Positions 17,433 through 24,317 of a stretch of DNA of 64,000 nt are shown here, piece after piece. Within the stretch, counting starts at the first letter, position 1. Each line of letters starts with the position of its first letter. Source of the stretch: JAFEDN01 sp963795715 (lineage in GTDB: Bacteria; Pseudomonadota; Gammaproteobacteria; Coxiellales; Coxiellaceae). The notes beneath the pieces were generated by a model. That model did not search any database. It had not been told where the DNA came from and saw nothing but the letters and a program-made list of their open reading frames with translations. A program made the translations under genes and the position numbers. The stretch is from assembly GCA_963795715.1 (NCBI GenBank), contig CAWCIY010000002.1, forward strand, positions 1,116,001-1,180,000, read 5' to 3'.

Positions 17433-18576
17433 AAACCTGATTTGGAATCACCGGCTTGATTTTTGGAAAAATTAAAAAGCGGAAGAATTTAAAAATTAAT
17501 TTCAAAAAGGGATTCAAAGGCTTTACCCAAAAATAACGCTGCTCCGCAATAGCACCCAGGCGTGTTTTAAACATGCCTGAAGTTTGCCCTAAACAAATTT
17601 GTTTTTGCAATGGAAAAGCCATTTTTAATTCTTGATAAAATAAATTGAAATATAAATTAGCAGAATCATTATAGGCATAATCTAAGCCAATATAAAGGCA
17701 ATAAAATACTTCTTGTTCAAAAATTCCTAAAGCAAAAGCCACCGCTTTACCCTTATCAGAAATAAGAACCAAAGCTACTTGACCTGGGAAAACCAGAGCT
17801 ATTTTGCGAAAAAAATCCTCAGATAAACATTCTAAACGTTCTTTGGCTTTACGCCATACATTTAAATAAAGTTGATAAATATTAGCATCAAAACGTTGGG
17901 AAATTTCTTTTGAATCGAAAAAACATTCAACTTGCAAACCAGTTTGGGCAAATTTTTTGATATCTCCCTGCATTTGTTTGCGATACATTGATCGAAGCGA
18001 TTCGTTATATTGATCAAAATGAGCAAAACATTTGGGCATGAGATATAAAGGTTCAATTTCGCCACACATATATCCTAGGTGTGCAATTTTTTTTATTTTC
18101 TCTGAATGAGAAGGACCAAACTCTTTGAAAACAAGCAAATCAGCTTCTTGTTGTGACGCCAGTTCCTTCATACAATTGGCCAATTCAGACAATACTGATT
18201 CCTCATCGACATTATTACGAATACGAACATGAGATTGGCCACAAGGTATGGGTAAACCGCAAAATAAGACTTTAATTTTTAGAAACTGCGGAAAATAACC
18301 TCGGATTTTCTCAATGCTCGCTACTATTGACTTGGCCGAAGATTGGACCACATCGGCATGGAACAAACATAAGCAGGCTGCAGCTACTATTTGTTTATTA
18401 AAATCACGTATTAATACTGTCCAAAATTTAGCTTGGTTGGATAAAGTTTGTTCTTGTAGCTGAATTAATCGAGGATCCATAGCCAGATCCTCATTGACAT
18501 CCACCAAACTTTCCCATTCTTTTGGATCAATTTCCGTAATGGAGGTATAAACTTCGGCTTTATATCTGACATCCAT
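17395..18576 (-). CDS. GNAT-superfamily acetyltransferase-like protein (BioF2/FemX-type)
   Basis: A 393-aa soluble protein. The C-terminal half, with IYQLYLNVWRKAKERLECLSEDFF, VALVLISDKGKAVAFALGIF and FYCLYIGLDYAYNDSANLYFNL, follows the pattern of the large GNAT-like proteins (Acetyltransf_6/peptidoglycan-biosynthesis type). The substrate is unknown. The last 30 residues are basic and hydrophobic (FLKLIFKFFRFLIF) and could bind the membrane. It stands alone between the effector island and an IS110 element. MITE copy C begins about 70 bp upstream of its start, so its promoter region may derive partly from that insertion. Confidence 0.6.
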   Translation of the reverse strand: MDVRYKAEVYTSITEIDPKEWESLVDVNEDLAMDPRLIQLQEQTLSNQAKFWTVLIRDFNKQIVAAACLCLFHADVVQSSAKSIVASIEKIRGYFPQFLKIKVLFCGLPIPCGQSHVRIRNNVDEESVLSELANCMKELASQQEADLLVFKEFGPSHSEKIKKIAHLGYMCGEIEPLYLMPKCFAHFDQYNESLRSMYRKQMQGDIKKFAQTGLQVECFFDSKEISQRFDANIYQLYLNVWRKAKERLECLSEDFFRKIALVFPGQVALVLISDKGKAVAFALGIFEQEVFYCLYIGLDYAYNDSANLYFNLFYQELKMAFPLQKQICLGQTSGMFKTRLGAIAEQRYFWVKPLNPFLKLIFKFFRFLIFPKIKPVIPNQVFKTDPNVPPSPA

Positions 18577-18635
18577 GCCTGCTCCTCAAAAAGAGTGACG
18601 TTATAAATTAAAATAGCAGAAAAATGTCAGAATTC

Positions 18636-18644
18636 CAGTTTGGA
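18636..18644. repeat. Left 9-bp target-site duplication of MITE copy C
   Basis: CAGTTTGGA at 18636-18644 recurs at 20297-20305 immediately after the right end of the interrupted MITE copy C. The duplication proves that MITE plus IS110 together form one insertion just downstream of tssE. Confidence 0.85.
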
Positions 18645-18790
18645 CAGCAATTCGCTGAATGGGAATTGCCTCCTGATTTTGATCCCCCATCAGGTAAGGT
18701 TTGACTACGAAAATGATTCTGTTCATGCGCTCTAAACCATATATCTTTCATCTACTTAAGATTCAGCGAGTTGCTATGATGTATTAAGAA

Positions 18791-18840
18791 ATCTTCCTCC
18801 ATTATAAAATAAGGTATTGAAGTGAATAATGGAGGAAGAT
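18791..18840 (+). promoter_or_regulatory. Hairpin sequestering the transposase ribosome binding site
   Basis: Arms 18791-18805 (ATCTTCCTCCATTAT) and 18826-18840 are perfect 15-bp reverse complements with a 20-nt loop. The right arm contains the Shine-Dalgarno GGAGGAAG (18831-18838) of the transposase. A transcript entering from outside would fold and hide the site, limiting translation; a transcript starting inside the loop would not. Confidence 0.72.
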
Positions 18841-18842
18841 AT

Positions 18843-19925
18843 ATGTACAAGTACGATTATACAGGAAAGACGATATATATGGGAATTGACGTTCATAAAA
18901 AAACCTATAGTTGCGTCAGTATCTGCGAGGGAGAGGTTATTAAGCGTGATACGATGCCTGCTAAGCCTGAGGTATTACTCAGTTATATTCATAATCATTT
19001 TCAGGGAGCGGAGGTTAAAACAGCCTATGAAGCCGGATTTTCAGGTTTTCATTTGCATCGTTTTTTATTATCGCACGGAATTAAAAACCAGGTTGTGCAC
19101 CCTGGGGCCATTGAAGTAGCATCGAGAGATCGGGTAAAAACGGATAAACGCGATGCATTAAAAATAGCGACCCAACTAGCGAGTCATCGCCTGAAAGGGA
19201 TATTTGTGCCGACGGTCGAACAAGAAGGGCGACGGAGCGTCACGCGACTCCGTCAGCAAATTTGGCAAAGTCGGCAGCGAATAGGGAATCAATTGAAAGG
19301 CCTGTTATTTACGCAAGGATTGATGCCTGTAGAAGATGATACGAGGATATCTGCTTGCTGGATCCTGAAGAAATTAAATGAGCTATCCGATATTCAAGTG
19401 CCTGAGGACCTAAAGTATAGTATTCACTGTTATGCTCAGGAATGGCAGGACTTAACCCGGAGTTTAAAGATGATTGAAGAGCAACTCAAAAATCAAGCCC
19501 AGGAGGATGGATTAACGATGATTTATGAAAGTGTCCCCGGCATAGGGTTATTGCATGGCCGGGAACTGGCGAATGAATTAGGGGATATGAGCCAGTTTAA
19601 AAACGAGAAGAGGCTCTTTAGTTTTCTGGGACTGACCCCGAGTGAATATTCTTCTGGAGAGCACATTCGACAAGGGAATATTAGTCGACAGGGTCGGTCT
19701 ATATTCCGTAAAATATTTATAGAAGCCGCATGGGTGGCCATTCGTCAAGATCCCAATTTGAAGGAGATTTATGACAGATTATCCGCCCATCGAGGGAAGA
19801 AGCGGGCTATTTTTGCGGTAGCTCGACACCTGGCAGGGCGGATCAGAGCCTGTATTAGAACAGGATGCTTATATGAGAAGAGAGCAGCGATCAAAGATCA
19901 AGTGAAGCAGCAACAGTTTGCGTGA
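18843..19925 (+). CDS. IS110-family transposase, copy 1
   Basis: A 360-aa DEDD transposase from ATG 18843 (GGAGGAAG just upstream); a GTG at 18822 is also in frame. The N-terminal RuvC-like domain shows GIDVHKKTYSC (first Asp), TAYEAGFSGFHLHR (Glu) and KTDKRDALKIA (Asp pair). The C-terminal domain has the conserved VPGIGLLHGRELANELGD and FLGLTPSEYSSGE followed by GRSIFRKIFIEAAW, including the serine region that IS110 enzymes use for strand exchange. Full length for the family. It should act together with a guide RNA from the element's own noncoding end. Confidence 0.95.
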   Translation: MYKYDYTGKTIYMGIDVHKKTYSCVSICEGEVIKRDTMPAKPEVLLSYIHNHFQGAEVKTAYEAGFSGFHLHRFLLSHGIKNQVVHPGAIEVASRDRVKTDKRDALKIATQLASHRLKGIFVPTVEQEGRRSVTRLRQQIWQSRQRIGNQLKGLLFTQGLMPVEDDTRISACWILKKLNELSDIQVPEDLKYSIHCYAQEWQDLTRSLKMIEEQLKNQAQEDGLTMIYESVPGIGLLHGRELANELGDMSQFKNEKRLFSFLGLTPSEYSSGEHIRQGNISRQGRSIFRKIFIEAAWVAIRQDPNLKEIYDRLSAHRGKKRAIFAVARHLAGRIRACIRTGCLYEKRAAIKDQVKQQQFA

Positions 19926-19976
19926 CCCCGTAGCAATTCCTGTGAGTCTGAGAGGACCACGTTAGCGAGTTTGGGG
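19926..19976 (+). ncRNA. Predicted guide (bridge/seek) RNA internal loop, IS110 copy 1
   Basis: CCCC (19926-19929) pairs with GGGG (19973-19976). An inner stem pairs 19942-19948 with 19955-19960 (GTG-a-GTC with GAC-CAC, loop TGAGAG). The open loop strands are 19930-19941, carrying AGCAATTCC (19932-19940), and 19961-19972, carrying TAGCGAGTT (19963-19971). The first is the exact complement of GGAATTGCT, the right half of the MITE terminus where both copies sit. The second equals the sequence expected at the joined right-left ends of the excised element. This matches the guide-RNA layout known for IS110/IS1111; expression is not shown. Confidence 0.6.
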
Positions 19977-20098
19977 CACGCACCTTATTAAACTGAATGA
20001 ACAGCTTGTGCGTATTTCTACGGAAATAACCACGAATAGCAGATTAGGGCAATAAGCCTTGTTTAAATGCTGAAGATCTTTGAAGAAAAAAGGTAATC

Positions 20099-20134
20099 AT
20101 GCGCTGTGATCAGCTATCGCTGATCACAGCGCAT
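20099..20134 (+). other. Perfect 16-bp hairpin in the IS110 right end, copy 1
   Basis: ATGCGCTGTGATCAGC at 20099-20114 and its exact complement at 20119-20134 enclose the 4-nt loop TATC. The stem is part of the element, since copy 2 has it unchanged. It could stabilise or terminate the guide transcript; a function is not known. Confidence 0.6.
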
Positions 20135-20157
20135 CACCCAATGATGGGGTCGCCTGC

Positions 20158-20211
20158 GAACAGTCAAGGCTAAACCCCTTCGGGGTGCGCTTCGCGCAGC
20201 CTTGACTGTTC
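20158..20211 (+). other. Three-way-junction structure with two TTC(G)-capped arms, copy 1
   Basis: An outer 14-bp stem pairs 20158-20171 (GAACAGTCAAGGCT) with 20198-20211. It encloses two adjacent small hairpins, ACCCCTTCGGGGT at 20174-20186 and GCGCTTCGCGC at 20187-20197, leaving almost no unpaired base. Such a tight Y shape is expected of a folded RNA or a DNA cruciform. It is identical in copy 2. Confidence 0.6.
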
Positions 20212-20307
20212 TTCGGCTCTTAATTTTTTAGACCATTTCGGATGGAGGGGATTTCTTTGTCCCTAACCCTTGACAATACACATAGCGGAATTGCTGCAGT
20301 TTGGAAA

Positions 20308-20769
20308 CTATTCTTTGCCATCTATCAGTGAAAAAGTACCCATGTCTGGTTGTAAGGTAGAATCAAAGATAATGGGTTCAGGCAGCGGCTCAACAATCAT
20401 TAAAGCCTCTATCCGAATAGATAATATGGGTTCTTCCGGGTTAGCAGTAGGCATGATAGACACTTTTATCTCTTTTAACCGCGGCTCAAATCGTCCAATT
20501 GCATCCCGTAATTCCTTACAAAACTCATTCTTAGATTCTGGAGTATCAAAAAGTCTACCCGTAGTATCTGGAATGCCATAAGCCAGCAAGGAGCGATCCA
20601 ATTGATCCCATTCTGAAGGCCAAATCATATTAGGCCGACGAGTGTTTAATAATTTTTCCAAATCGTGTTTGATACTTTGTCGGATTAAGTGAACTTGCTG
20701 GGTATTTGGTTTTCCTGAGGAATTTTGTTTATTTTCTTCAGCCAGGAGTTTATCTAACAATGAACTCAC
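20308..20769 (-). CDS. tssE: Type VI secretion baseplate subunit TssE (gp25-like)
   Basis: A 153-aa gp25/lysozyme-like baseplate protein. The region IRQSIKHDLEKLLNTRRP followed by LLAYGIPD and LRDAIGRFEPRLKEIKVSI is characteristic; the IxxFEPRL motif in particular is diagnostic. It joins TssF, TssG and TssK in the wedge. The start overlaps the tagJ stop by 4 nt. The stop is 2-3 bp from the right duplication of MITE copy C, so the composite MITE/IS insertion truncated nothing in the coding sequence but separates this operon from whatever followed. Confidence 0.93.
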   Translation of the reverse strand: MSSLLDKLLAEENKQNSSGKPNTQQVHLIRQSIKHDLEKLLNTRRPNMIWPSEWDQLDRSLLAYGIPDTTGRLFDTPESKNEFCKELRDAIGRFEPRLKEIKVSIMPTANPEEPILSIRIEALMIVEPLPEPIIFDSTLQPDMGTFSLIDGKE

Positions 20770-21566
20770 ACCTTTTTCCTTGAGTCAAAAACCAAATACT
20801 GAATTTCCATCATCGCAATTTCACCTTTATCTAATAAAAAAAGTTTTTGACCAATTCCGGAAACAGGTTCGTCTTTTTCCAGCAACCAATCTGTGCGATA
20901 ACCCAATCTGGCCGTCTCATACTCTTTGGGAGTATCCACATAAATTGACGGTAAAAATACTTCACCATCTATGCCATTTTTAAGTTTGAGATGCGCACGC
21001 CGCCATATCAAATCAATAGGAAATTGCGGAGACAATAATTCCACGCTGTCAATATCCTCAAAAGCAATCCAATAATATTTGCCCTTCACTGTAAATACTT
21101 CTAAGAAATATGCACACCAATCTTCACAATCTCTTAATAACGAAAATTGTTTATTATTGCATTTACCTTTGACTGGGGTGGCAGTTTTAGATGAATCTTG
21201 CAATATTTTTGCAGCGTCTGCCATATTGCCAAAACGCCGCTCCACCAATGCCTTTAATACTGCCTGCATCATTTGAGAGGGCCGCTCTATGAACTCAGGC
21301 TTGGCGCCTTGATAAAAACAATCCAGTCTTGTTTGCGCCGCACGTAAAACTCGACGATACAACCCAGCTCTTTCGGAAGCTTGCGGGTGTTGCGTGATGA
21401 GCACGTCCAAATGATTATCTGCCCGTTCGTACTCACCAGCAATACATAATAATTCCCATAAGATATTACGGCTTGCTGAATCTTGTGGCAATTTACGAAC
21501 TTCTTCAGAAACACTAGAGATGGCTTCGGTCAAATGACCAGAATCAATCAATTCCTTGATTTCCAT
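20766..21566 (-). CDS. tagJ: T6SS accessory protein TagJ (ImpE family)
   Basis: A 266-aa protein. The N-terminal half is a TPR-like helical repeat region beginning IKELIDSGHLTEAISSVSEEVRKLPQDSASRNILWELLCIAGEYERAD, the ImpE signature. The C-terminal domain contains the conserved CEDWCAYFLEVFTVKGKYYWIAFEDI-type segment. In other bacteria TagJ binds the N-terminal helix of TssB and modulates sheath recycling by ClpV. It lies between the second TssC-like gene (9 bp away) and tssE (4-nt overlap), the same tagJ-tssE order as in Pseudomonas H1-T6SS. Confidence 0.88.
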   Translation of the reverse strand: MEIKELIDSGHLTEAISSVSEEVRKLPQDSASRNILWELLCIAGEYERADNHLDVLITQHPQASERAGLYRRVLRAAQTRLDCFYQGAKPEFIERPSQMMQAVLKALVERRFGNMADAAKILQDSSKTATPVKGKCNNKQFSLLRDCEDWCAYFLEVFTVKGKYYWIAFEDIDSVELLSPQFPIDLIWRRAHLKLKNGIDGEVFLPSIYVDTPKEYETARLGYRTDWLLEKDEPVSGIGQKLFLLDKGEIAMMEIQYLVFDSRKKV

Positions 21567-21575
21567 AGATATACC

Positions 21576-22853
21576 TCAAAATTGTGCTAGAAATTCAGTG
21601 GATAATTCCAGATAAGCTTGTACCCGGTCAAATTGATAATGCGGACTAATTTGTATGGTGCACAGATAGCTACCGACACTTCCAGGCCGTTTTTTTACTT
21701 CCACTTTCGCCGCCCTCAAAGGATACTTCGCTTTTAGCTCATAACTCAAATTTGCACTGGATGCAGTATATTGCCTTAACCAATTTTGCAAATATTTTTC
21801 GCATTCTTCTGGAGATGCAAAAGAACCCATTTTATCACGAGCAATGACTTTGATGTAATGTGAAAAACGAGATATACACAAAATATAATGAAGCATAGCA
21901 GTTATCTTTTGATCTTTGACTGATTGCAATGATGAGCAACTGTAAAAAAAGAGTGAATTTGTTTGCGGCACAAAACACAATGGAATAAGGCCTTGATCAC
22001 TCACTTTTTTTTCTTGTTGATCGGTTATGATTGCGTTCACTTGCGGTTTATGTTTCATCATCGGCAAGTGCGTAACTGCCCCAGCCAATGAATCTTTGTG
22101 CATACCACGAATATCAGTAAACCACCCAGACTTACCAAAAGAGCGAAAAACCACTGCTGCAAAACAATAGCCTGCATTTCCCCATAAGTAATCTTCTGTA
22201 GCAGAAATTTTTTCTTCAAACACAAATGGATAATGCAAAGCATTCTGCTCATTATAAGGTAAACGCATCAGTACCTGTGGTAAAACCAAACCTAAAAAAC
22301 GGCTTTCGTCGTCTGCACGTAATCCCTTCCATAATTGATACTCTGCTTGTTGCAACATAAGCTCTAAATTAAACTCATGGTCTAATTCAGAAAAATCATT
22401 GAGTCCCAACAAACTGGGAGCTGCTGCTACAATAAATGGAACAAAGGCGGCCGCAGCTACTTTAGCTATACTGCGTAAAGTATCTACGTCGTTGCGAGGA
22501 AAAAAATTTTTATGTGACACATAATAATCACCTACTAAAATTCCAAAAGGTTCACCGCCTGGATGTCCAAATTCATTATTATAAACTTTAGCGAACAATT
22601 GGCTTTGATCAAATTCTACCGCCCTGGCCAGATCACGTGCTAAATCAACCCAAGAAACATTCAACACTTTTATTTTAATACGAGAAAGATAATTTTCGGC
22701 TGCTTGATTGACCAAATAGTATAGTCCACACCAAGATGATTCTAATTCTTTAAATTTATGATGATGCATTACAACATTTAATTGCTTGGCAATTAAGGTG
22801 TCAATTTTAACGATAATTCGATTAATGTATCGCTGATCCATTTCTGTTAACAC
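21576..22853 (-). CDS. Second TssC-like sheath protein (ImpD type)
   Basis: A 425-aa paralogue of TssC that lacks the N-terminal approximately 100 residues of the full sheath protein. Alignable blocks are FKELESSWCGLYYLVNQA (FKKLEGTWRGLNHLVSNT in TssC), FDQSQLFAKVYNNEFGHPGGEPFGILVGDY, AAAAFVPFIVAAAPSLLGL and the C-terminal YELKAKYPLRAAKVEVKKRPG. The sequence is much more diverged than ordinary duplicates, which corresponds to the ImpD branch found beside ImpC in Rhizobium-type loci. It heads the tssC2-tagJ-tssE operon and is divergent from hcp. It may be a sheath cap or baseplate-proximal variant; this is speculation. Confidence 0.85.
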   Translation of the reverse strand: MLTEMDQRYINRIIVKIDTLIAKQLNVVMHHHKFKELESSWCGLYYLVNQAAENYLSRIKIKVLNVSWVDLARDLARAVEFDQSQLFAKVYNNEFGHPGGEPFGILVGDYYVSHKNFFPRNDVDTLRSIAKVAAAAFVPFIVAAAPSLLGLNDFSELDHEFNLELMLQQAEYQLWKGLRADDESRFLGLVLPQVLMRLPYNEQNALHYPFVFEEKISATEDYLWGNAGYCFAAVVFRSFGKSGWFTDIRGMHKDSLAGAVTHLPMMKHKPQVNAIITDQQEKKVSDQGLIPLCFVPQTNSLFFYSCSSLQSVKDQKITAMLHYILCISRFSHYIKVIARDKMGSFASPEECEKYLQNWLRQYTASSANLSYELKAKYPLRAAKVEVKKRPGSVGSYLCTIQISPHYQFDRVQAYLELSTEFLAQF

Positions 22854-22944
22854 AAGTCCTCCTTTCTTTTTTTATTTTATGCTAGTTATCAATAATTTGA
22901 AAGCGTAAAATACTATTTCGGAGACTGATATAAAATTACTAGGA

Positions 22945-22972
22945 TTGACAATAACTATTTCATGATTATAAT
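22945..22972 (+). promoter_or_regulatory. Strong sigma70 promoter of hcp
   Basis: A consensus TTGACA at 22945-22950 and consensus TATAAT at 22967-22972 are separated by 16 bp. The hcp start lies about 60 bp downstream of the expected transcription start. A consensus promoter suits the high Hcp demand and suggests constitutive expression, although an activator site overlapping it cannot be excluded. Confidence 0.75.
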
Positions 22973-23037
22973 AAACATGTTATTTCTCAACAGGGAAAAA
23001 ATAGTGTTTTTATCTTAAACTAATAGGGAGTATTTTT

Positions 23038-23517
23038 ATGCCAATCTATATGCAAATCGACAACATCCCTGGCTCAGTTACAGCCCAGGGTTATGCCAAC
23101 TGGATCGAATTAAAATCTATTGATTTTGGTGCTGAAAGGCCAATTACTACTAAAGCAGGCTATGTGAGTGATCGCGAATCTAGTAAACCCAATATCAATG
23201 AAATAGCGATTACTAAAGCTTTAGATAAAACCTCACCCAATCTATTTTCTGAGGCCTGCTCAGGTACTGGAAAAACTGTAAAAATCAGCATCTGCAACAC
23301 GGGTAGTAGCGCTTATTTAGAACTTACGCTCAGTAAGACTTTGATCAGCAAATACAAAGTCAGTTCTGTGAATACTGATAGTACAGTGCAACATAGTGAA
23401 GAAATCGGACTCAATTTTGAAAAAATTGAAGTCAGATATACGCCTTACGGTCCAGATGGTGACTCCGGCTCACCTGTTTCAACCGGCTATGATTTAAGTA
23501 CTGCTACTAAAGTCTAA
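23038..23517 (+). CDS. hcp: Type VI secretion tube protein Hcp (TssD)
   Basis: A 159-aa tube protein. It opens with PIYMQIDNIPGSVTAQGYANWIELKSIDFG, and carries EIAITKALDKTSPNLFSEACSGTGKTVKISICNTG, both standard Hcp segments; the tail (VSTGYDLSTATKV) matches the usual G-WD/YN-xxTN end loosely. Six-fold rings stack to form the inner tube, and the lumen also carries small effectors. AGGGAG is 7-8 bases upstream. It is transcribed alone in the plus direction, divergent from the tssC2 operon, and ends in a hairpin at 23534-23556. Confidence 0.95.
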   Translation: MPIYMQIDNIPGSVTAQGYANWIELKSIDFGAERPITTKAGYVSDRESSKPNINEIAITKALDKTSPNLFSEACSGTGKTVKISICNTGSSAYLELTLSKTLISKYKVSSVNTDSTVQHSEEIGLNFEKIEVRYTPYGPDGDSGSPVSTGYDLSTATKV

Positions 23518-23533
23518 AGTTGCCTACATTTTG

Positions 23534-23556
23534 AACGGCCAACTCTGTTGGCCGTT
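23534..23556 (+). terminator. Terminator hairpin after hcp
   Basis: AACGGCCAA (23534-23542) and TTGGCCGTT (23548-23556) form a perfect 9-bp stem with a 5-nt loop 16 bp after the hcp stop, followed by TATTAAA. The U run is short, so termination may be partial. Confidence 0.6.
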
Positions 23557-23666
23557 TATTAAACTTGGAGATTAAATATGTCAATTTATCGACCAAGCTT
23601 TTTAACCATGAGGAATCAATTTGTGTCTGTCTATTGTTATTTTCCAATTGCTACAGAGGCTTCTTT

Positions 23667-24063
23667 ATGGGAATTAAAGTAATTTTTCTTAATTTTTAAT
23701 CAAGTAGCGTTAAGTGACGAAACTACACAAAAGTATTCTATCCCCGTAAAATATAGTCCTACAGAATATCTCAAAAATTATGCACTTAGCGCCTGCGTAG
23801 CGGAAGGATTTAAAAATAGGTCCTCAGAGCTGGTTGTTAAAGATGCGGCCGCGGCTGCAAATGGTTTCTTTGAGTATGGCGATTTACCAATCGAAGCTTA
23901 TAATGAAACCGCCGAAGCTGCTAAAACCTTCCTTAAAAGGAAATACCTTAGTAAATTTAATCAGCCGCTTATTGTAATGAAATGTATCGACTTCTATCAT
24001 AGTCGAGAGCTTGAACAAATTATCAAGAAATATTTAGCCCAGAAGTACAGCAATTCCCGCTGA
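23667..24063 (+). pseudogene. Broken Tai4-like T6SS amidase immunity gene
   Basis: From 23683 to 24063 a single open frame encodes a protein without any ATG, GTG or TTG at its head. It contains EYLKNYALSACVAEGF, KDAAAAANGFFEYGDL, AAKTFLKRKYLSKFN and VMKCIDFYHSRELEQII. The paired Cys (ACVAEGF, MKCIDFYHS) and the repeated Ala-rich helix match the Tai4 family, periplasmic proteins that neutralise Tae4 amidases. A start at ATG 23667 (MGIKVIFLNF) would connect after a one-base correction in the T-rich stretch near 23684-23698. The original stop was TAA in AQK-stop; MITE copy A inserted there and now supplies YSNSR and a new stop. No Tae4 gene is present in the window. Confidence 0.62.
24039..24047. 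repeat. Left 9-bp target-site duplication of MITE copy A
   Basis: CCAGAAGTA at 24039-24047 recurs at 25772-25780, directly after the right end of the MITE/IS110 composite. Confidence 0.88.
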
Positions 24064-24265
24064 ATTATAACACATTGAAAAATATGGTAATAAAGAATAT
24101 TGAAAATATAATTTTCGCAGAAAAACCCCTCCAGATGAGGGATCGCAAGTTCGATGCGAGCGGTAGCGACCTTTCCCTTCATTCCGGAGTTCTGGCTTTG
24201 CCAGAATTCCGGATAAGAACTAGGAAGCAATTCACGCAGAGCGAGTTGCTATGATGTATTAAGAA

Positions 24266-24315
24266 ATCTTCCTCCATTATAAAATAAGGTATTGAAGTGA
24301 ATAATGGAGGAAGAT
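24266..24315 (+). promoter_or_regulatory. Ribosome-binding-site hairpin of IS110 copy 2
   Basis: The same perfect 15-bp inverted repeat as in copy 1, with arms at 24266-24280 and 24301-24315; the right arm contains GGAGGAAG before the transposase ATG at 24318. Confidence 0.72.
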
Positions 24316-24317
24316 AT

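Larger units (their letters stand above)
18768..20286 (+). mobile_element. IS110-family (IS1111-type) insertion sequence, copy 1
   Basis: About 1.52 kb, shared with copy 2 at a constant offset of 5475 bp and differing at only a few positions. Ends are inferred from where the two copies diverge. Subterminal inverted repeats of the IS1111 kind are visible: GCTATGATGTATT at 18773-18785 and, inverted with one base fewer, AATACACATAGC at 20275-20286. There is no target duplication, as expected for DEDD transposases. It carries one transposase gene and a long (about 360 bp) structured noncoding right end. It sits within the right terminal repeat of MITE copy C. Exact ends are uncertain by 2-3 bp. 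Confidence 0.85.
18645..20296 (+). mobile_element. MITE-like repeat copy C, interrupted by an IS110/IS1111 element
   Basis: The left terminus CAGCAATTCGCTGAAT starts at 18645. The left part runs to about 18767, the IS occupies 18768-20286, and the right terminus GGAATTGCTG ends at 20296. Nine-base duplications (CAGTTTGGA) flank the whole. The roughly 135-bp MITE itself has no coding capacity. Its interior shares only short blocks with copies A and B (for example a CCTCCTGAT...ATCAGG hairpin), so it is a divergent family member. Confidence 0.8.

Noticed and set aside
18636..20305. CAGTTTGGA repeats as duplications made by IS110
   Set aside because: IS110-type elements do not produce such duplications. 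The 9-mers border the MITE termini, not the IS ends, and all other MITE copies also have 9-bp duplications.
23578..23682. 34-codon open frame after hcp (MSIYRPSFLTMRNQ...)
   Set aside because: It has no recognisable content, a weak start and lies in the decayed region before the Tai4-like remnant. Its stop is in frame with the remnant, but the sequence does not look like a signal peptide.
24150..24180. tRNA-like T-arm in the MITE body (GCAAGTTCGATGCGAGC)
   Set aside because: Only a GTTCGA-containing stem-like stretch is present. No anticodon arm or acceptor stem can be drawn around it, so a tRNA gene is not supported.
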